Shown: positions 23,422 to 32,936, counted from the first letter of the stretch. The stretch: DNA of 49,160 nt from Dehalococcoidia bacterium (GCA_011174795.1 DUEY01000005.1:4885-54044); one strand, 5' to 3'. A program made the numbers and translations. The notes: generated by a model from the letters alone, not told the origin.

Positions 23422-24750
23422 TTAGAAAATGGATTCGATGAGGTACTCATCACCCCCTATTATATTTTCCTTCTCTAGTTCGGCGACCTCTTCGTCGGAC
23501 ATCCCCAGTATGTCTTTGAATACGTAGTCGTTATGCTCGCCGAGGCACGGCGGCGGCTTGCGTATGCTAAGCGGGGTTTTAGGCATCTTCCAAAGCATTC
23601 CCGGATAGAGATGGGTTCCCGCTTCGCGGTGACTTACTGCCTCGAAGAAACCGCGGCTCACCAACTGAGCATCGCGAAAAGCATCGCGCTGGCTTATCAC
23701 CGGTCCCGCCGCTATGCCCTCTTTCTGCAGAATGTGCATCACCTCGTAGTTGTCATGGTGACATGTCCATTCCTCGACGAGCTTGTCGAGCTCATCCTGG
23801 TTCTCGAGGCGTCCTAAGGCCGTGGAGAACCTCTCCTCGCTGCACCAGTCGGGATTACCAAGGGCGCGGCAAAACCCTTCCCATTCCTCATCTGAGGATA
23901 CGGCGATCGCTACCCAGTCATCATCGCCGCGGCAACGATAAACGCCATGGGGTGCCATATAGGGGTGACGATTGCCCATGGCGGTCTGAATCCTGCCGTT
24001 CATAGTATAGTCCATAACGGCATCGGCCAGATGCGGGACCACGGTTTCGATCTGGGCAAGGTCGATAAACTGTCCTTTCCCGGTGCGTTTACGGTAGTGC
24101 AGGGCGCAGAGGATGGCAAAGGCGGCTGTGGCGCCGGAGGAAGCATCACAGTGGAATAGCAGCGATTGGGTGGTTGTCAGGTCAAGGTCGGTATAGCCCG
24201 TCAGCCAGGTATGACCGGCTAAGGCTTGAAGCTGTGCCCCGAAGAGGGAGCAATACTTGTGAGGGCCGGTGCAGCCCAGCCCGGGCATCCTGAGATAGAT
24301 TAAGTCCTCTTTAACCTCCTTGAGTGTATCGTAGGTTAAGCCCAACTTCTCCATGGTGGCAGGGGCGTTGCTTTCGAAGAAAACATCGCTTACATTAATC
24401 AATCTCTTGAAGACATCCTGTCCTTCGGGCCTGGTGAGATCCATACAGCAGCTTATCTTATTGCGACCCAGTGCGTGGAACATGGCGAAACGGTCCCAGG
24501 GTCTGTCTCCCGCCCAGTGGTCGAAGTAGGTTTGGATTCCACCTGTGCCGCCAAATGTTGCCCCTGTAGTGGGAACGAGGCCCTGAGGTGGTCTGGGCAT
24601 ATAGCCTCTCGTTATAGGGGGGAAGTGATGGACGGATTCCACCAGAATGAGCTCAGCTCCCAGGTCTGCCAGGAGCATGGTTCCGAAAGGCCCGGCGAAT
24701 ACCACCGGAATAGCAACGATTCTAACGCCTTCTAACGGAAGCTTAGCCAT
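23422..24750 (-). CDS. Class III (CaiB/BaiF) CoA-transferase, catalytic type
   Basis: A 442-residue family member. It carries G-K-G-Q-F-I-D-L and C-L-G-E-H-N-D, and the nucleophile Asp202 in C-D-A-S-S-G, thirteen residues before C-A-L. There is an extra ~30-residue insert in the N-terminal third (Gly/Thr-rich, around T-G-A-T-F-G-G-T-G-G) compared with the other copies. GAGGAGG precedes the ATG. It follows a paralogue whose Asp is replaced by Gln, 38 bp upstream, and both follow ferredoxin-linked 2-oxoacid oxidoreductase genes. The acid that accepts CoA is unknown. Confidence 0.92.
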   Translation of the reverse strand: MAKLPLEGVRIVAIPVVFAGPFGTMLLADLGAELILVESVHHFPPITRGYMPRPPQGLVPTTGATFGGTGGIQTYFDHWAGDRPWDRFAMFHALGRNKISCCMDLTRPEGQDVFKRLINVSDVFFESNAPATMEKLGLTYDTLKEVKEDLIYLRMPGLGCTGPHKYCSLFGAQLQALAGHTWLTGYTDLDLTTTQSLLFHCDASSGATAAFAILCALHYRKRTGKGQFIDLAQIETVVPHLADAVMDYTMNGRIQTAMGNRHPYMAPHGVYRCRGDDDWVAIAVSSDEEWEGFCRALGNPDWCSEERFSTALGRLENQDELDKLVEEWTCHHDNYEVMHILQKEGIAAGPVISQRDAFRDAQLVSRGFFEAVSHREAGTHLYPGMLWKMPKTPLSIRKPPPCLGEHNDYVFKDILGMSDEEVAELEKENIIGGDEYLIESIF

Positions 24751-24788
24751 TTTCTTAACCTCCTCGATGGATACTGAGGGCTACGGGC

Positions 24789-26009
24789 TCAGATAACTCC
24801 GCTCTCACGGAGCTTCACCAGGTCATCTCTGGTATATCCCAGAATATTGCAGTATATCTCTTCGTTATGTTGCCCTAAGAGCGGAGCTGGGCTCCTGATT
24901 TGCCAGGGTGTATCGGACATCTTGAAGGGTGCCCCGGGATAGGTGACCTTGCCTGTCTCTGGATGGTCGATCTCGGTGAAATATTCCCTTTCCTTAAGAT
25001 GTGGGTTCTTGAGTAGATCTTCGGGGCTGTTCACAGGAGCGCTCGCGATTTTGGCATTGATGAATTTCTCGAAGAGTTCCTCCTTATTGTGGTCGGCTAG
25101 CCAGGAGTACCAGATGGCATCGAACTCCATCCCTGCCTCCATACTGAAGATATTCTGAAACCTGGGATCTTCTAATAGCTCCGGCATCTCCATTGCCTGC
25201 AGGTATCTAGGCCACCACTGGGGCAGGCTGAGTGTGTTAATGAATCCGTTTTTACACGGGTAGACTCCTTGGGGCATGATGAGCATGCGCACTGCTTCTC
25301 GAGGCGGCGGCCAGCGGGTGGTAAGCACACCCGCACAGATATAACCCATAAGGTATATAATCCTTCTGTCGGCACTTCCAGCTTGGGTTTCCATAATAGA
25401 GATGTCTACATGCTGACCAGCTTCCTGGAGCTCTGCGGCGTACAGAGCACCCATCGCTGCTACAGCGCCGACAGTTCCCGCTTGATACTGGACGACATTG
25501 CCGCCGAGTTTCAGGGGTTCTCTCCCTGCAATTCCCGTAGAGTACATTTCACCGCCCATAGCATATTCGACTATCTCAGCTGCCTTGAAGTCGCGGTAAG
25601 GACCGGTCTGTCCGAAGCTGGAGATGGAGACCATCACTAGCTTGGGATTTATCTTCTCCATGGTTTCATAGTCAAGCCCCAGACCGGGCATAACGCGAGG
25701 TCTGAAGCTCTCTACGAGGATGTCCGCGTCCTTAACCAGCTCTTTGAGTATTTTTTTACCTTTCTCGCTCTTTAAATTGAGCGTGATGCTTTTTTTGTTG
25801 GTGTTGAGATGAAGAAAAGGCCCGCTCTTCTCTAGATGCGGGTCGTCTTTAAAGAAGGGCCCTATCCTCCTCGCCGGGTCTCCCTCTCCTGGCTTTTCTA
25901 TCTTTATAACATTAGCGCCATAATCAGCTAGAAGCTTGGTGCAGTAGGGGCCTGCCATATACCAGGACAGGTCTATTACTTTGACGTCCGATAAGGCTTG
26001 CTCAGGCAT
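24789..26009 (-). CDS. Class III CoA-transferase-like protein with Gln in place of catalytic Asp
   Basis: A 406-residue CaiB-family protein with V-I-D-L-S-W-Y, G-A-N-V-I-K-I-E and L-L-G-Q-H-N-E-E motifs. Gln174 in Q-Y-Q-A-G aligns with the nucleophilic Asp, so aspartyl-CoA catalysis is not possible in the usual way. The ATG at 26009 is chosen over a GTG nine bases upstream because the GGGGGG ribosome site is then at normal distance. The next gene is a paralogue with Asp, giving an inactive/active pair like the pair at the left edge of the window. Confidence 0.88.
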   Translation of the reverse strand: MPEQALSDVKVIDLSWYMAGPYCTKLLADYGANVIKIEKPGEGDPARRIGPFFKDDPHLEKSGPFLHLNTNKKSITLNLKSEKGKKILKELVKDADILVESFRPRVMPGLGLDYETMEKINPKLVMVSISSFGQTGPYRDFKAAEIVEYAMGGEMYSTGIAGREPLKLGGNVVQYQAGTVGAVAAMGALYAAELQEAGQHVDISIMETQAGSADRRIIYLMGYICAGVLTTRWPPPREAVRMLIMPQGVYPCKNGFINTLSLPQWWPRYLQAMEMPELLEDPRFQNIFSMEAGMEFDAIWYSWLADHNKEELFEKFINAKIASAPVNSPEDLLKNPHLKEREYFTEIDHPETGKVTYPGAPFKMSDTPWQIRSPAPLLGQHNEEIYCNILGYTRDDLVKLRESGVI

Positions 26010-26067
26010 TACATTCACCCCCCTTGAAACTCTTGATAAAAAGCTGAAACAAGGTCATTCGCACTAT

Positions 26068-26670
26068 TCATGTAGCGGTTGCTTCCAAACCCTTCTTGAA
26101 AGCCTCGAGGTTTAACTCCAAACTCTTTGGAGCTATTATCTCTTTCAGGGCCTCTTCAAAAGAGCTGAGTGAAATAGGCAACATCCCGGAGCCAGCCAGT
26201 GCTCCCACCATCAGTACATTGGTCGGTAGAGGCGTTCCACCGTCTACAGATGGTTCGATAACCCTGACTTCGCCAGTCAGCTCTCTCAGCCCCCCCAGCA
26301 CATCTTCAATAGGGGGATATGTGGCCTGCCCGGAGAGAACCCAGATAGGGTATATAGGCCTTGGGCTGACGATAACCCTGGTCTCGGGGTTGCCGAAATC
26401 GGCGATAACCCGCAATGCTTCCATGGGCTCCATTCCAATAACGATATCCGCTTGCCCCTCCGGTGTGAGCGGACCGCACTGTGTCTGTAGGGAGAAACGA
26501 ACGTGGCTCAGCACGCCACCACCTCTTTGAGAGGCGCCATAGGTTTCACCGACGGTTACATAGAAGCCATCCTTGATCCCAGCTGTAGCTACGATTTGCG
26601 AAGCCAGGACATTTCCCTGACCGCCGACGCCTGTTATGATAAGATTCAGTGGATCCTTTTCCAGGGTCAT
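26068..26670 (-). CDS. iorB: Indolepyruvate ferredoxin oxidoreductase beta subunit-like
   Basis: A 200-residue gamma-domain protein of the 2-oxoacid:ferredoxin oxidoreductase family, with the N-terminal I-T-G-V-G-G-Q-G-N-V-L-A motif. It pairs with the large subunit encoded directly upstream. The GAAGGGA ribosome site lies in the last codons of that gene, 3 bp away. The complex oxidatively decarboxylates aryl or branched 2-oxoacids to acyl-CoA with reduction of ferredoxin. The adjacent CoA-transferase genes could move that CoA to a related acid. Confidence 0.9.
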   Translation of the reverse strand: MTLEKDPLNLIITGVGGQGNVLASQIVATAGIKDGFYVTVGETYGASQRGGGVLSHVRFSLQTQCGPLTPEGQADIVIGMEPMEALRVIADFGNPETRVIVSPRPIYPIWVLSGQATYPPIEDVLGGLRELTGEVRVIEPSVDGGTPLPTNVLMVGALAGSGMLPISLSSFEEALKEIIAPKSLELNLEAFKKGLEATAT

Positions 26671-26673
26671 ATT

Positions 26674-28575
26674 TCAGTTCCCTTCAATTACGATTGCTCC
26701 CTGCGGGCATAGGTAGGCACAAACCCCACAGCCGGTACATACGATTTCATCGATCCTTGCCTTTTTAGTAGTGGGATCCCAGATTATGCCGGGACAGTTG
26801 AAGACTCTGCTGCAGAAGCGGGCACACCCGCACTCATCACCGATGCACTTATCCGGGTCGACGAAGACCTTTTTCTGCGGCCTTTCTTTAGTCTCCGCCA
26901 GGTGGCATCTCCGGCGGAAGACCATCACCTTGGGGCCGTCTTCCTGTAGAAGGTCACAAAGCTCCTCTATGGCTTCGTCGAGTTCAAACGGGTCTCTTAC
27001 CTTAACCGGTACGCCGATAGCTCGGCAAATTCCCTCGATATCAACAACAGGTGCTGGTTCTCCCAGGGCGTCTATTCCGGAACCGGGATGGGGCTGAAAG
27101 CCTGTCATGGCTGTTCCGGCGTTATCAAGCACGACCATGAGAACATTGCTGTTGTTGAACCGTGCGTTGATAAGCCCTGGAATTGCGGCATGATAAAAGG
27201 TTGAGTCACCGCATACGGCGACAACGGGCCTGTTGAAATCGAACTGCCCCAGCTTGCCAAAACCGGTGGCCAGCCCTATTCCGCTCCCCATACAGTGGAT
27301 TGTCTTGAGTTGAAAGTAGCCGGCTGGACCAGCTCCCATAGAATAGCAACCGATATCACCAGTAACGAACCCATCACGCCCATCCAGCTTCAGGGCGGAT
27401 TTTATAGCCCACATAGAAGCCCGATGGGGACAACCGGCGCAGAAGGTAGGTATCCTGGGGGATAGGTAGGGTTGCACTAACTCCCGTGCCCGCTGGGCGT
27501 ATGCCTCATCTCTGCCGCTGTATTCCACGCCCTTTATGGTTGCTAATGCCTTGGCTACTTTATCCTGGTTCATCTCACCGCATGCCGGTAGATGACCTGA
27601 CTTGGCACCATAGACCTCAATCGGGCCCAGTGTCTTTGCCTGCTCTGCCAGGAGAACCTTTATGTTTTGCTCGAGGAAATCGTCCACCTCCTCAACGATG
27701 AGCAGTTCATTCGCTGGCTTCAAATGGTCGATGATGAATTTTTCCGGTAGAGGCCATGTGGTGCCTATCTTAAGAATCCCCACCTCGCTATCGAGGCCGA
27801 GCGCTGCCACGGCTTCTCGAGAATAGAACCAGCCAGTGCCGCTGGTGACGATGATGAATTTTGCACCTTCGGGACCAACATACCAGTTGAATTTTGAGTT
27901 CTCAAAGTCCTCCCGTGCCTGTTCCAATTTCTGATGCAGTGCGGCGTGCTGCAGGGCAACGAAGGCCCCGGCGATACTTACGCCCTCAAAGCTGGGTGAC
28001 CTCTTCCTCTCTGGGAGTTCACCGAGCTCAACATTACCTCTGCTGTGGGATATTCTTGTTACGCTTCTAATTATGCAGGGTAGCCCGAGCCTTTCGGAAA
28101 GCTCAAAGGCGTACTTGGTCATTTCTCTTGCTTCATTGAATGTTGCGGGCTCTAGTAAAGGCAGGTCGGCGAACTTGGCGAAATTACGGCTGTCCTGTTC
28201 ATTGGGGCTGGATATAGCTGAGGGGTCATCGCAGGCCACGATGACAAGGCCGCCCTTGGTACCGCTCAGATTGACAGTCATCAGGAAATCAGAGCATACG
28301 TTGACGCCGTTTTGTTTCATGGCCACTATGGCCCTTAGCCCGGTGAGGGAAGCAGCGGCTGCTGCCTCCAGTGATACCATCTCGTTGACTGACCACTCGG
28401 CGTAGAGGCCGAAGTGCTCCGCTACACGTGCTAGGGATTCTAGAATTTCGGAGGAAGGGGTTCCCGGATAGGCGGAACTGAAGTCAACTCCAGCTTCGAT
28501 TGCCCCTCGAGCAATGGCTTCATTGCCCATCATGAGCACGCTCTGTCCGGGCCGGTCTATCTTTATTACCGACAT
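26674..28575 (-). CDS. iorA: Indolepyruvate ferredoxin oxidoreductase alpha subunit
   Basis: A 633-residue thiamine-diphosphate enzyme subunit. The N-terminal pyrimidine-binding domain shows G-N-E-A-I-A-R-G and Y-P-G-T-P-S-S-E. The TPP-binding half has G-D-I-G-C-Y-S-M-G and C-G-D-S-T-F-Y-H. The C-terminus holds two ferredoxin-type cysteine sets, the second being C-T-G-C-G-V-C-A-Y-L-C-P. The length and domain order match IorA. It converts arylpyruvates or similar 2-oxoacids to acyl-CoA. It lies 8 bp after an FrhB-like gene and is followed by iorB and two CoA-transferase genes, a compact five-gene operon. Confidence 0.94.
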   Translation of the reverse strand: MSVIKIDRPGQSVLMMGNEAIARGAIEAGVDFSSAYPGTPSSEILESLARVAEHFGLYAEWSVNEMVSLEAAAAASLTGLRAIVAMKQNGVNVCSDFLMTVNLSGTKGGLVIVACDDPSAISSPNEQDSRNFAKFADLPLLEPATFNEAREMTKYAFELSERLGLPCIIRSVTRISHSRGNVELGELPERKRSPSFEGVSIAGAFVALQHAALHQKLEQAREDFENSKFNWYVGPEGAKFIIVTSGTGWFYSREAVAALGLDSEVGILKIGTTWPLPEKFIIDHLKPANELLIVEEVDDFLEQNIKVLLAEQAKTLGPIEVYGAKSGHLPACGEMNQDKVAKALATIKGVEYSGRDEAYAQRARELVQPYLSPRIPTFCAGCPHRASMWAIKSALKLDGRDGFVTGDIGCYSMGAGPAGYFQLKTIHCMGSGIGLATGFGKLGQFDFNRPVVAVCGDSTFYHAAIPGLINARFNNSNVLMVVLDNAGTAMTGFQPHPGSGIDALGEPAPVVDIEGICRAIGVPVKVRDPFELDEAIEELCDLLQEDGPKVMVFRRRCHLAETKERPQKKVFVDPDKCIGDECGCARFCSRVFNCPGIIWDPTTKKARIDEIVCTGCGVCAYLCPQGAIVIEGN

Positions 28576-28583
28576 GTGGTCTC

Positions 28584-29687
28584 CTAGCGGAGCTTTCTCA
28601 GCTCTGCATCGCTCAAACGCAGATACAGGAGATTATTCTTATCGCCTGTGCGTTTGACTATCTCGTCCAGTGCTCTCTTTTTCTTTAGCAGCGATGCTTC
28701 CCGTAGATGGCTCAGGTTTGCTTCAGGCAAAGGCTTGGTCTCTATTATGCCGTCCTCCTTTGCCTTATCGATAATCATCTTTCCCTCCGGCGTTCTGACT
28801 ATCAGGGTATTCCAGTCGTCAACTCCCTCGACCATGCCTACCGAGAGGTCTGCGAACTCGGAGGTCATATCGAAGCAAATACCGCAGGTCGGCTTGACGA
28901 ACTCCCTGATTTCGTCCAGAGGGAATTCCAGGGTGCCTGCTTCGGTAACAACCACCAGTTTGTTGGCTGGTGGGGGAGGGATGTCCAGCCGTTTGATTTG
29001 TGAAGGGTTGATCTTTCCCTTCAGGAATTCGTGGAAGCTTTTGTAGGATAAGGCCCAGGTGCAGAAAAGACCGATGGCGAGCTTGACTTCTTTTGAGCCG
29101 TTTTCGTGCTTGGATGCCTGCATCTTGCGCAGAGCTAGAATCTGGCATGGCATACCTACGATACCGAGTGAAACCGTTTGCTGTTTCATCGCCTCATTAA
29201 GCCGGGCAAGAGTTGCTGAGGCAATATAATTAGAGCCGGCGCAGCTTAGCACCTGGGAACTATCCTCCACCAACACCGACGTGGGCATAAGGCTTTCGTT
29301 AAAGGGTTTGGTGAGCACTGTAGCCCCTATCTCACCCTTGCTCATGGCATAAGCGGTCAAGGCGGAGACCACCCCGCCGTACTGGCCGCGGTTGCGGGTC
29401 TTGCTGTCCTTTGCCTGCGCCATCTCAATGGAGATATAAGGGCCAAGTGAGGAATCGGAGCGCTCCTGACCGAATATCCTTCGATCGAGTTCGGAGATAT
29501 CGGTGAGGGTTCGAGGGCAAAAATCGTAGCATTTCCCGTCGGTGATGCCGCAGGGCTCGATGACCGCTACCCTGTCCTTGACTACCTTAATATAGGGACA
29601 GATGCCGACACATGCTCCGCAACTGGTACAGAGCCCTGCATTAAGAACCTCTTTTTCAAGGTCTGTAGAGCCTTTACCTGCTTCCAT
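28584..29687 (-). CDS. FrhB/FdhB-family iron-sulfur flavoprotein
   Basis: A 367-residue protein of the coenzyme F420 hydrogenase/dehydrogenase beta-subunit family. The N-terminus carries a ferredoxin-like set C-T-S-C-G-A-C-V-G-I-C-P, with two more Cys in G-K-C-Y-D-F-C-P. The central part has the family's R-G-Q-Y-G-G-V-V-S-A-L segment, and G-M-P-C-Q and T-C-G-I-C-F-D follow. Members bind FAD and pass electrons between ferredoxin and F420 or other carriers. As first gene of the iorA-iorB-CoA-transferase operon it is probably the electron outlet of the oxidoreductase. Whether this organism uses F420 is not known. Confidence 0.87.
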   Translation of the reverse strand: MEAGKGSTDLEKEVLNAGLCTSCGACVGICPYIKVVKDRVAVIEPCGITDGKCYDFCPRTLTDISELDRRIFGQERSDSSLGPYISIEMAQAKDSKTRNRGQYGGVVSALTAYAMSKGEIGATVLTKPFNESLMPTSVLVEDSSQVLSCAGSNYIASATLARLNEAMKQQTVSLGIVGMPCQILALRKMQASKHENGSKEVKLAIGLFCTWALSYKSFHEFLKGKINPSQIKRLDIPPPPANKLVVVTEAGTLEFPLDEIREFVKPTCGICFDMTSEFADLSVGMVEGVDDWNTLIVRTPEGKMIIDKAKEDGIIETKPLPEANLSHLREASLLKKKRALDEIVKRTGDKNNLLYLRLSDAELRKLR

Positions 29688-29783
29688 ATAAAGTAATTCT
29701 GTCCTCTTCCAGCATAATCATGTTAAACATATAAGCGTCAGCTATCAAGTACCACTTTAGTACTACATTCAACAATGAATGAT

Positions 29784-30995
29784 TTAAGAGTCCTTCCCGT
29801 ATCTTTTTATTACTGCTTCGTTTACCTCTACACCGAGGCCAGGCTTCTGGGGAATGGTGACATATCCATCGTTTCCTATCTTTATAGACTCGGTTAGTAT
29901 TGCGTCTCTTATATCAGTGGTGAATGGCGGGTCGCAGGGATATTCAAGATAGGGACAATTACTTAGCGAACCAATAAGTTGAAGATTAGCGGCGAGCGAC
30001 AACCCGCTTCCCCAGCAGTGAGGTATGAGCATCTTACCTTTCTGTGCGGCCATTTCGCCTATCCTCTTCACTTGCCCGATGCCCCCTGAGAAGTGGACGT
30101 CAGGTTGAATAATATCGTAGCAGTCGAGGAGTTGCCCGAATCGCTCCTCTCCCTGTTCAAGCTCTCCTCCTGCGATTAAGATCTCCGCTTTTTCCTGGAG
30201 TTCTCTGATGCCATAAAGGTCGTGCATGGGAAGCGGTTCTTCAAGCCAAAGGCATTTCAATCTTTCCAGCTCCCGGGCAAAATTGAGGGCCTTCTTTCGT
30301 GACCAGAAAGGAGGCAGTGGATTCGGTGCTTGATTGGCATCCACCATAATCTCCATATCAGCGCCGACGGTCTCCCTAACCTTCTCGATTGCTTTTAAGT
30401 CGTTTTTAATGTTTCTATGATGCGCTCTCAGCTTGATAGCTTTGATTCCCTGCTCTTTGTATCTCCTGGCATCTTCGACATGTTTCTCAATTGATATTTT
30501 CTCACCGGTGCTTATATAGGCCTTGACTCGCTCCTGCGTTCTGCCCAGCAACTCACAGACAGGTTTATTCTTCGCCTTTCCCAGCAGGTCCCAGAGAGCA
30601 ACCTCCACGCACCATAGCCTCGGCTCGAAGTGCCTGAGCATATAGAGCCCTTTGGTTATGTGGGGAAAGAGCAGTCGTTTCTTATAGGGAGTCGTGCCGG
30701 CACTCTTTTTGGGAATATTCATGCTTCTCATATTCTGAACGAATCTTTCGATATCGGCGATATCCTCTACCTGTTCCGGGATCAAAGGTTTTACTTTCTT
30801 ATCAATGAATTTTTTCGTTCTCAGAATGCTGAAGGAAAGCACGGAGGAGTATCCTTTTATGCCTTCATCGGAGAGGATCTCTATCAGGGTGAAGGTGAAG
30901 TGTTTCTCGGTAAAGCCCGGTATCCATGCCGGATGGAAATAGGGCTTGGGAATGGGGATGCTTATCGAGTAGGTTTTAACATCGGTGATTTTCAT
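29784..30995 (-). CDS. Enolase-superfamily enzyme (mandelate racemase/muconate lactonizing group)
   Basis: A 403-residue barrel enzyme. The acid-base and metal residues are visible: D-A-N-Q-A for the first metal ligand, E-E-P-L-P for the second, G-G-E for the third, and an Asp (Q-P-D-V) and His (P-H-C-W-G-S-G) pair as in mandelate racemase. The K-x-K motif on the second strand reads K188-L-R190, with Arg in place of the second Lys. Most acid-sugar dehydratases and racemases keep Lys there, so the reaction may differ. It is followed by the FrhB/ior operon and preceded by the aldehyde oxidoreductase gene. The ribosome site is weak. Confidence 0.87.
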   Translation of the reverse strand: MKITDVKTYSISIPIPKPYFHPAWIPGFTEKHFTFTLIEILSDEGIKGYSSVLSFSILRTKKFIDKKVKPLIPEQVEDIADIERFVQNMRSMNIPKKSAGTTPYKKRLLFPHITKGLYMLRHFEPRLWCVEVALWDLLGKAKNKPVCELLGRTQERVKAYISTGEKISIEKHVEDARRYKEQGIKAIKLRAHHRNIKNDLKAIEKVRETVGADMEIMVDANQAPNPLPPFWSRKKALNFARELERLKCLWLEEPLPMHDLYGIRELQEKAEILIAGGELEQGEERFGQLLDCYDIIQPDVHFSGGIGQVKRIGEMAAQKGKMLIPHCWGSGLSLAANLQLIGSLSNCPYLEYPCDPPFTTDIRDAILTESIKIGNDGYVTIPQKPGLGVEVNEAVIKRYGKDS

Positions 30996-31065
30996 TTAGG
31001 GTCTCTGAAAACGGCGGCTGGACATGCCGCGTTTGACCTTCATTTAAACTGGTAGTACTGCGTTA

Positions 31066-32934
31066 TTACTGGGGGCGTTCAACGTTTTCTATTTCCAACT
31101 CCCGAATCTTCGCCGCTGTGGGTATACCGTCTTTGGTCCAGCCCCTCAGCTCGTAGTACTCGTCAATCGCCTTCTCCAGTTCTTCACCTTTGGGAACGTA
31201 GTTACCGGTTACGGGAACTGGCACCATCTCTGGTATGATATCATCTTTCCTGATCATACCGAATCTGCAGTTAAACAGCCGCTTCAAGTTGAACATTCTT
31301 TCCCCTGCCATTAGCAGTTCTTCTACGTCGAATTCTTGGCCGGTTATGGCGGATAGCATTGCGGCCTGTGTTTTAGGTGTTATAAAAGCCATCACGGTGA
31401 ACTTACACTGAACCAGGGAATCGGAGACATCTGCGAGGTCTTGGGATACTTTCGTGTTGAGCGGCTGCCCTTCTAGGGAGTATTTTTTAACCCCTTTTCC
31501 ACCTATATGAAATGAGGTGAATCCAAAGCCAACTGGCTCCGCCCATCCAATCCCATGCATGTGGCACGCTCCTCTTTCCGAAGTACCATATGCTATGGCT
31601 AAGCCGGGGAATGCCCTCGGATCATGCATGGGGAATGCCTGCCCCTTGCTGTGCATAACTATGTTTATCGAATCATGTCCTATTTTCTGCGCTGCAGGTA
31701 TCAATCCATCTGCCAGCACATCACCCAAGCCTTCTCTCTTACCTATCTTGTCAACCATCGCGATTACGGCATCTGCATTACCCCATTCGAGGTCAATGCC
31801 ATCTGTATCGCTATCTGCAATCCATCCCTTTTCATAACAACTCATTGCGAACGCAATTATGCTGCCGGTCTCGATTGTATCGATACCATATCTGTTGCAC
31901 ATATCATTAGCTTTAGCAATAGCGGCCATGTTATCTACCATACATAGTGTGCCGAGGGCGGCGCTGGATTGATATTCGGCCCCGTGCCCTTCGACAGCGT
32001 ATTTAGCTGGTGATGTTACCTTCACTAGTCTGCCGCAACCGAGGGGGCAGCCGTAGCAATGGTAGCTCTTGGTCAGGATCTCGCGTTGCATCTTGGCGCC
32101 GCCGATATTGGCCGCTATTCTGGCGCATTCGCCTCTCTTAGCGTCGCCTCTGGCCCAGTATTTAAAAGGTACATCACCTATCGATTCCCATATATCCAGG
32201 AGTATCGCAGTGCCGTATTTGTTGTACATGACGGAGACCGGACCATCCTTGGCGAGTTTGGCAGTACCTCTAATAAGTTTTGACAGTCGTCCCTTATCCG
32301 CGATTGACACGGTCTTTTTACCCTTTACAGCAAGGGCCTTCAAGTTCTTGGAGCCCATTACTGCGCCGACACCACTCCTGCCAGCCGTTCTACCCATATC
32401 GTTCATAACACCGGCGAATTTAACCAGATTCTCGCCGCCTTGACCGATACAGGCTACTCTGACATCCCGGTCTTCCAGTTCATTCCTTATCTTTTCCTCT
32501 GTTTCATATGCATCTTTGCCCCATAAACTGGAAGCGTCTTTGATTTCGACGCCAGCATCTGTAACAAGCAAGTAGACGGGTTTTTGGGCTTTACCCTTGA
32601 TGACAATGGCGTCGTAGCCCGCCCGTTTTAGAAATGGTCCAACCCAGCCTCCAGAACTGGCCTCAGCCCAAATACCGGTTAACGGTGATCTGGTAGCAAC
32701 CTCATATCTGCTGGATAAAGGGATTCCGGTGCCTTGATATGGGCCGACAGCGAAAACCAATGAATTATCCGGCGAAAAAGGCTCAACGCCGGGTCCAACT
32801 TCATCATAGATAATCCTTGCCGCTAGGCCGCTTCCACCGATGTACTTCTGCGCCATTTTCTCGTCGAGCGCCTGTTCCTCTATCTTCCCGCTGGTCAAAT
32901 CTACTCGCAATATCTTTCCCATATACCCGAACAT
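31066..32934 (-). CDS. Tungsten-type aldehyde ferredoxin oxidoreductase
   Basis: A 622-residue enzyme of the AOR family, which oxidises aldehydes to acids (or reduces acids) with ferredoxin and a tungsto-bispterin cofactor. The N-terminal G-G-S-G-L-A-A-R, the S-R-Y-E-V-A-T-R-S-P-L-T-G pterin-binding segment and the cluster ligands C293-Y-G-C296-P-L-G-C300 are clear, with a further Cys near residue 500 (V-Q-C-K). A GGAGG in the last codons of the upstream small gene serves as ribosome site, so the two are coupled. The substrate could be an aldehyde arising in the same catabolism. Distant homologues include benzoyl-CoA reductase BamB, but length and motifs fit AOR. Confidence 0.92.
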   Translation of the reverse strand: MFGYMGKILRVDLTSGKIEEQALDEKMAQKYIGGSGLAARIIYDEVGPGVEPFSPDNSLVFAVGPYQGTGIPLSSRYEVATRSPLTGIWAEASSGGWVGPFLKRAGYDAIVIKGKAQKPVYLLVTDAGVEIKDASSLWGKDAYETEEKIRNELEDRDVRVACIGQGGENLVKFAGVMNDMGRTAGRSGVGAVMGSKNLKALAVKGKKTVSIADKGRLSKLIRGTAKLAKDGPVSVMYNKYGTAILLDIWESIGDVPFKYWARGDAKRGECARIAANIGGAKMQREILTKSYHCYGCPLGCGRLVKVTSPAKYAVEGHGAEYQSSAALGTLCMVDNMAAIAKANDMCNRYGIDTIETGSIIAFAMSCYEKGWIADSDTDGIDLEWGNADAVIAMVDKIGKREGLGDVLADGLIPAAQKIGHDSINIVMHSKGQAFPMHDPRAFPGLAIAYGTSERGACHMHGIGWAEPVGFGFTSFHIGGKGVKKYSLEGQPLNTKVSQDLADVSDSLVQCKFTVMAFITPKTQAAMLSAITGQEFDVEELLMAGERMFNLKRLFNCRFGMIRKDDIIPEMVPVPVTGNYVPKGEELEKAIDEYYELRGWTKDGIPTAAKIRELEIENVERPQ

Positions 32935-32936
32935 CT

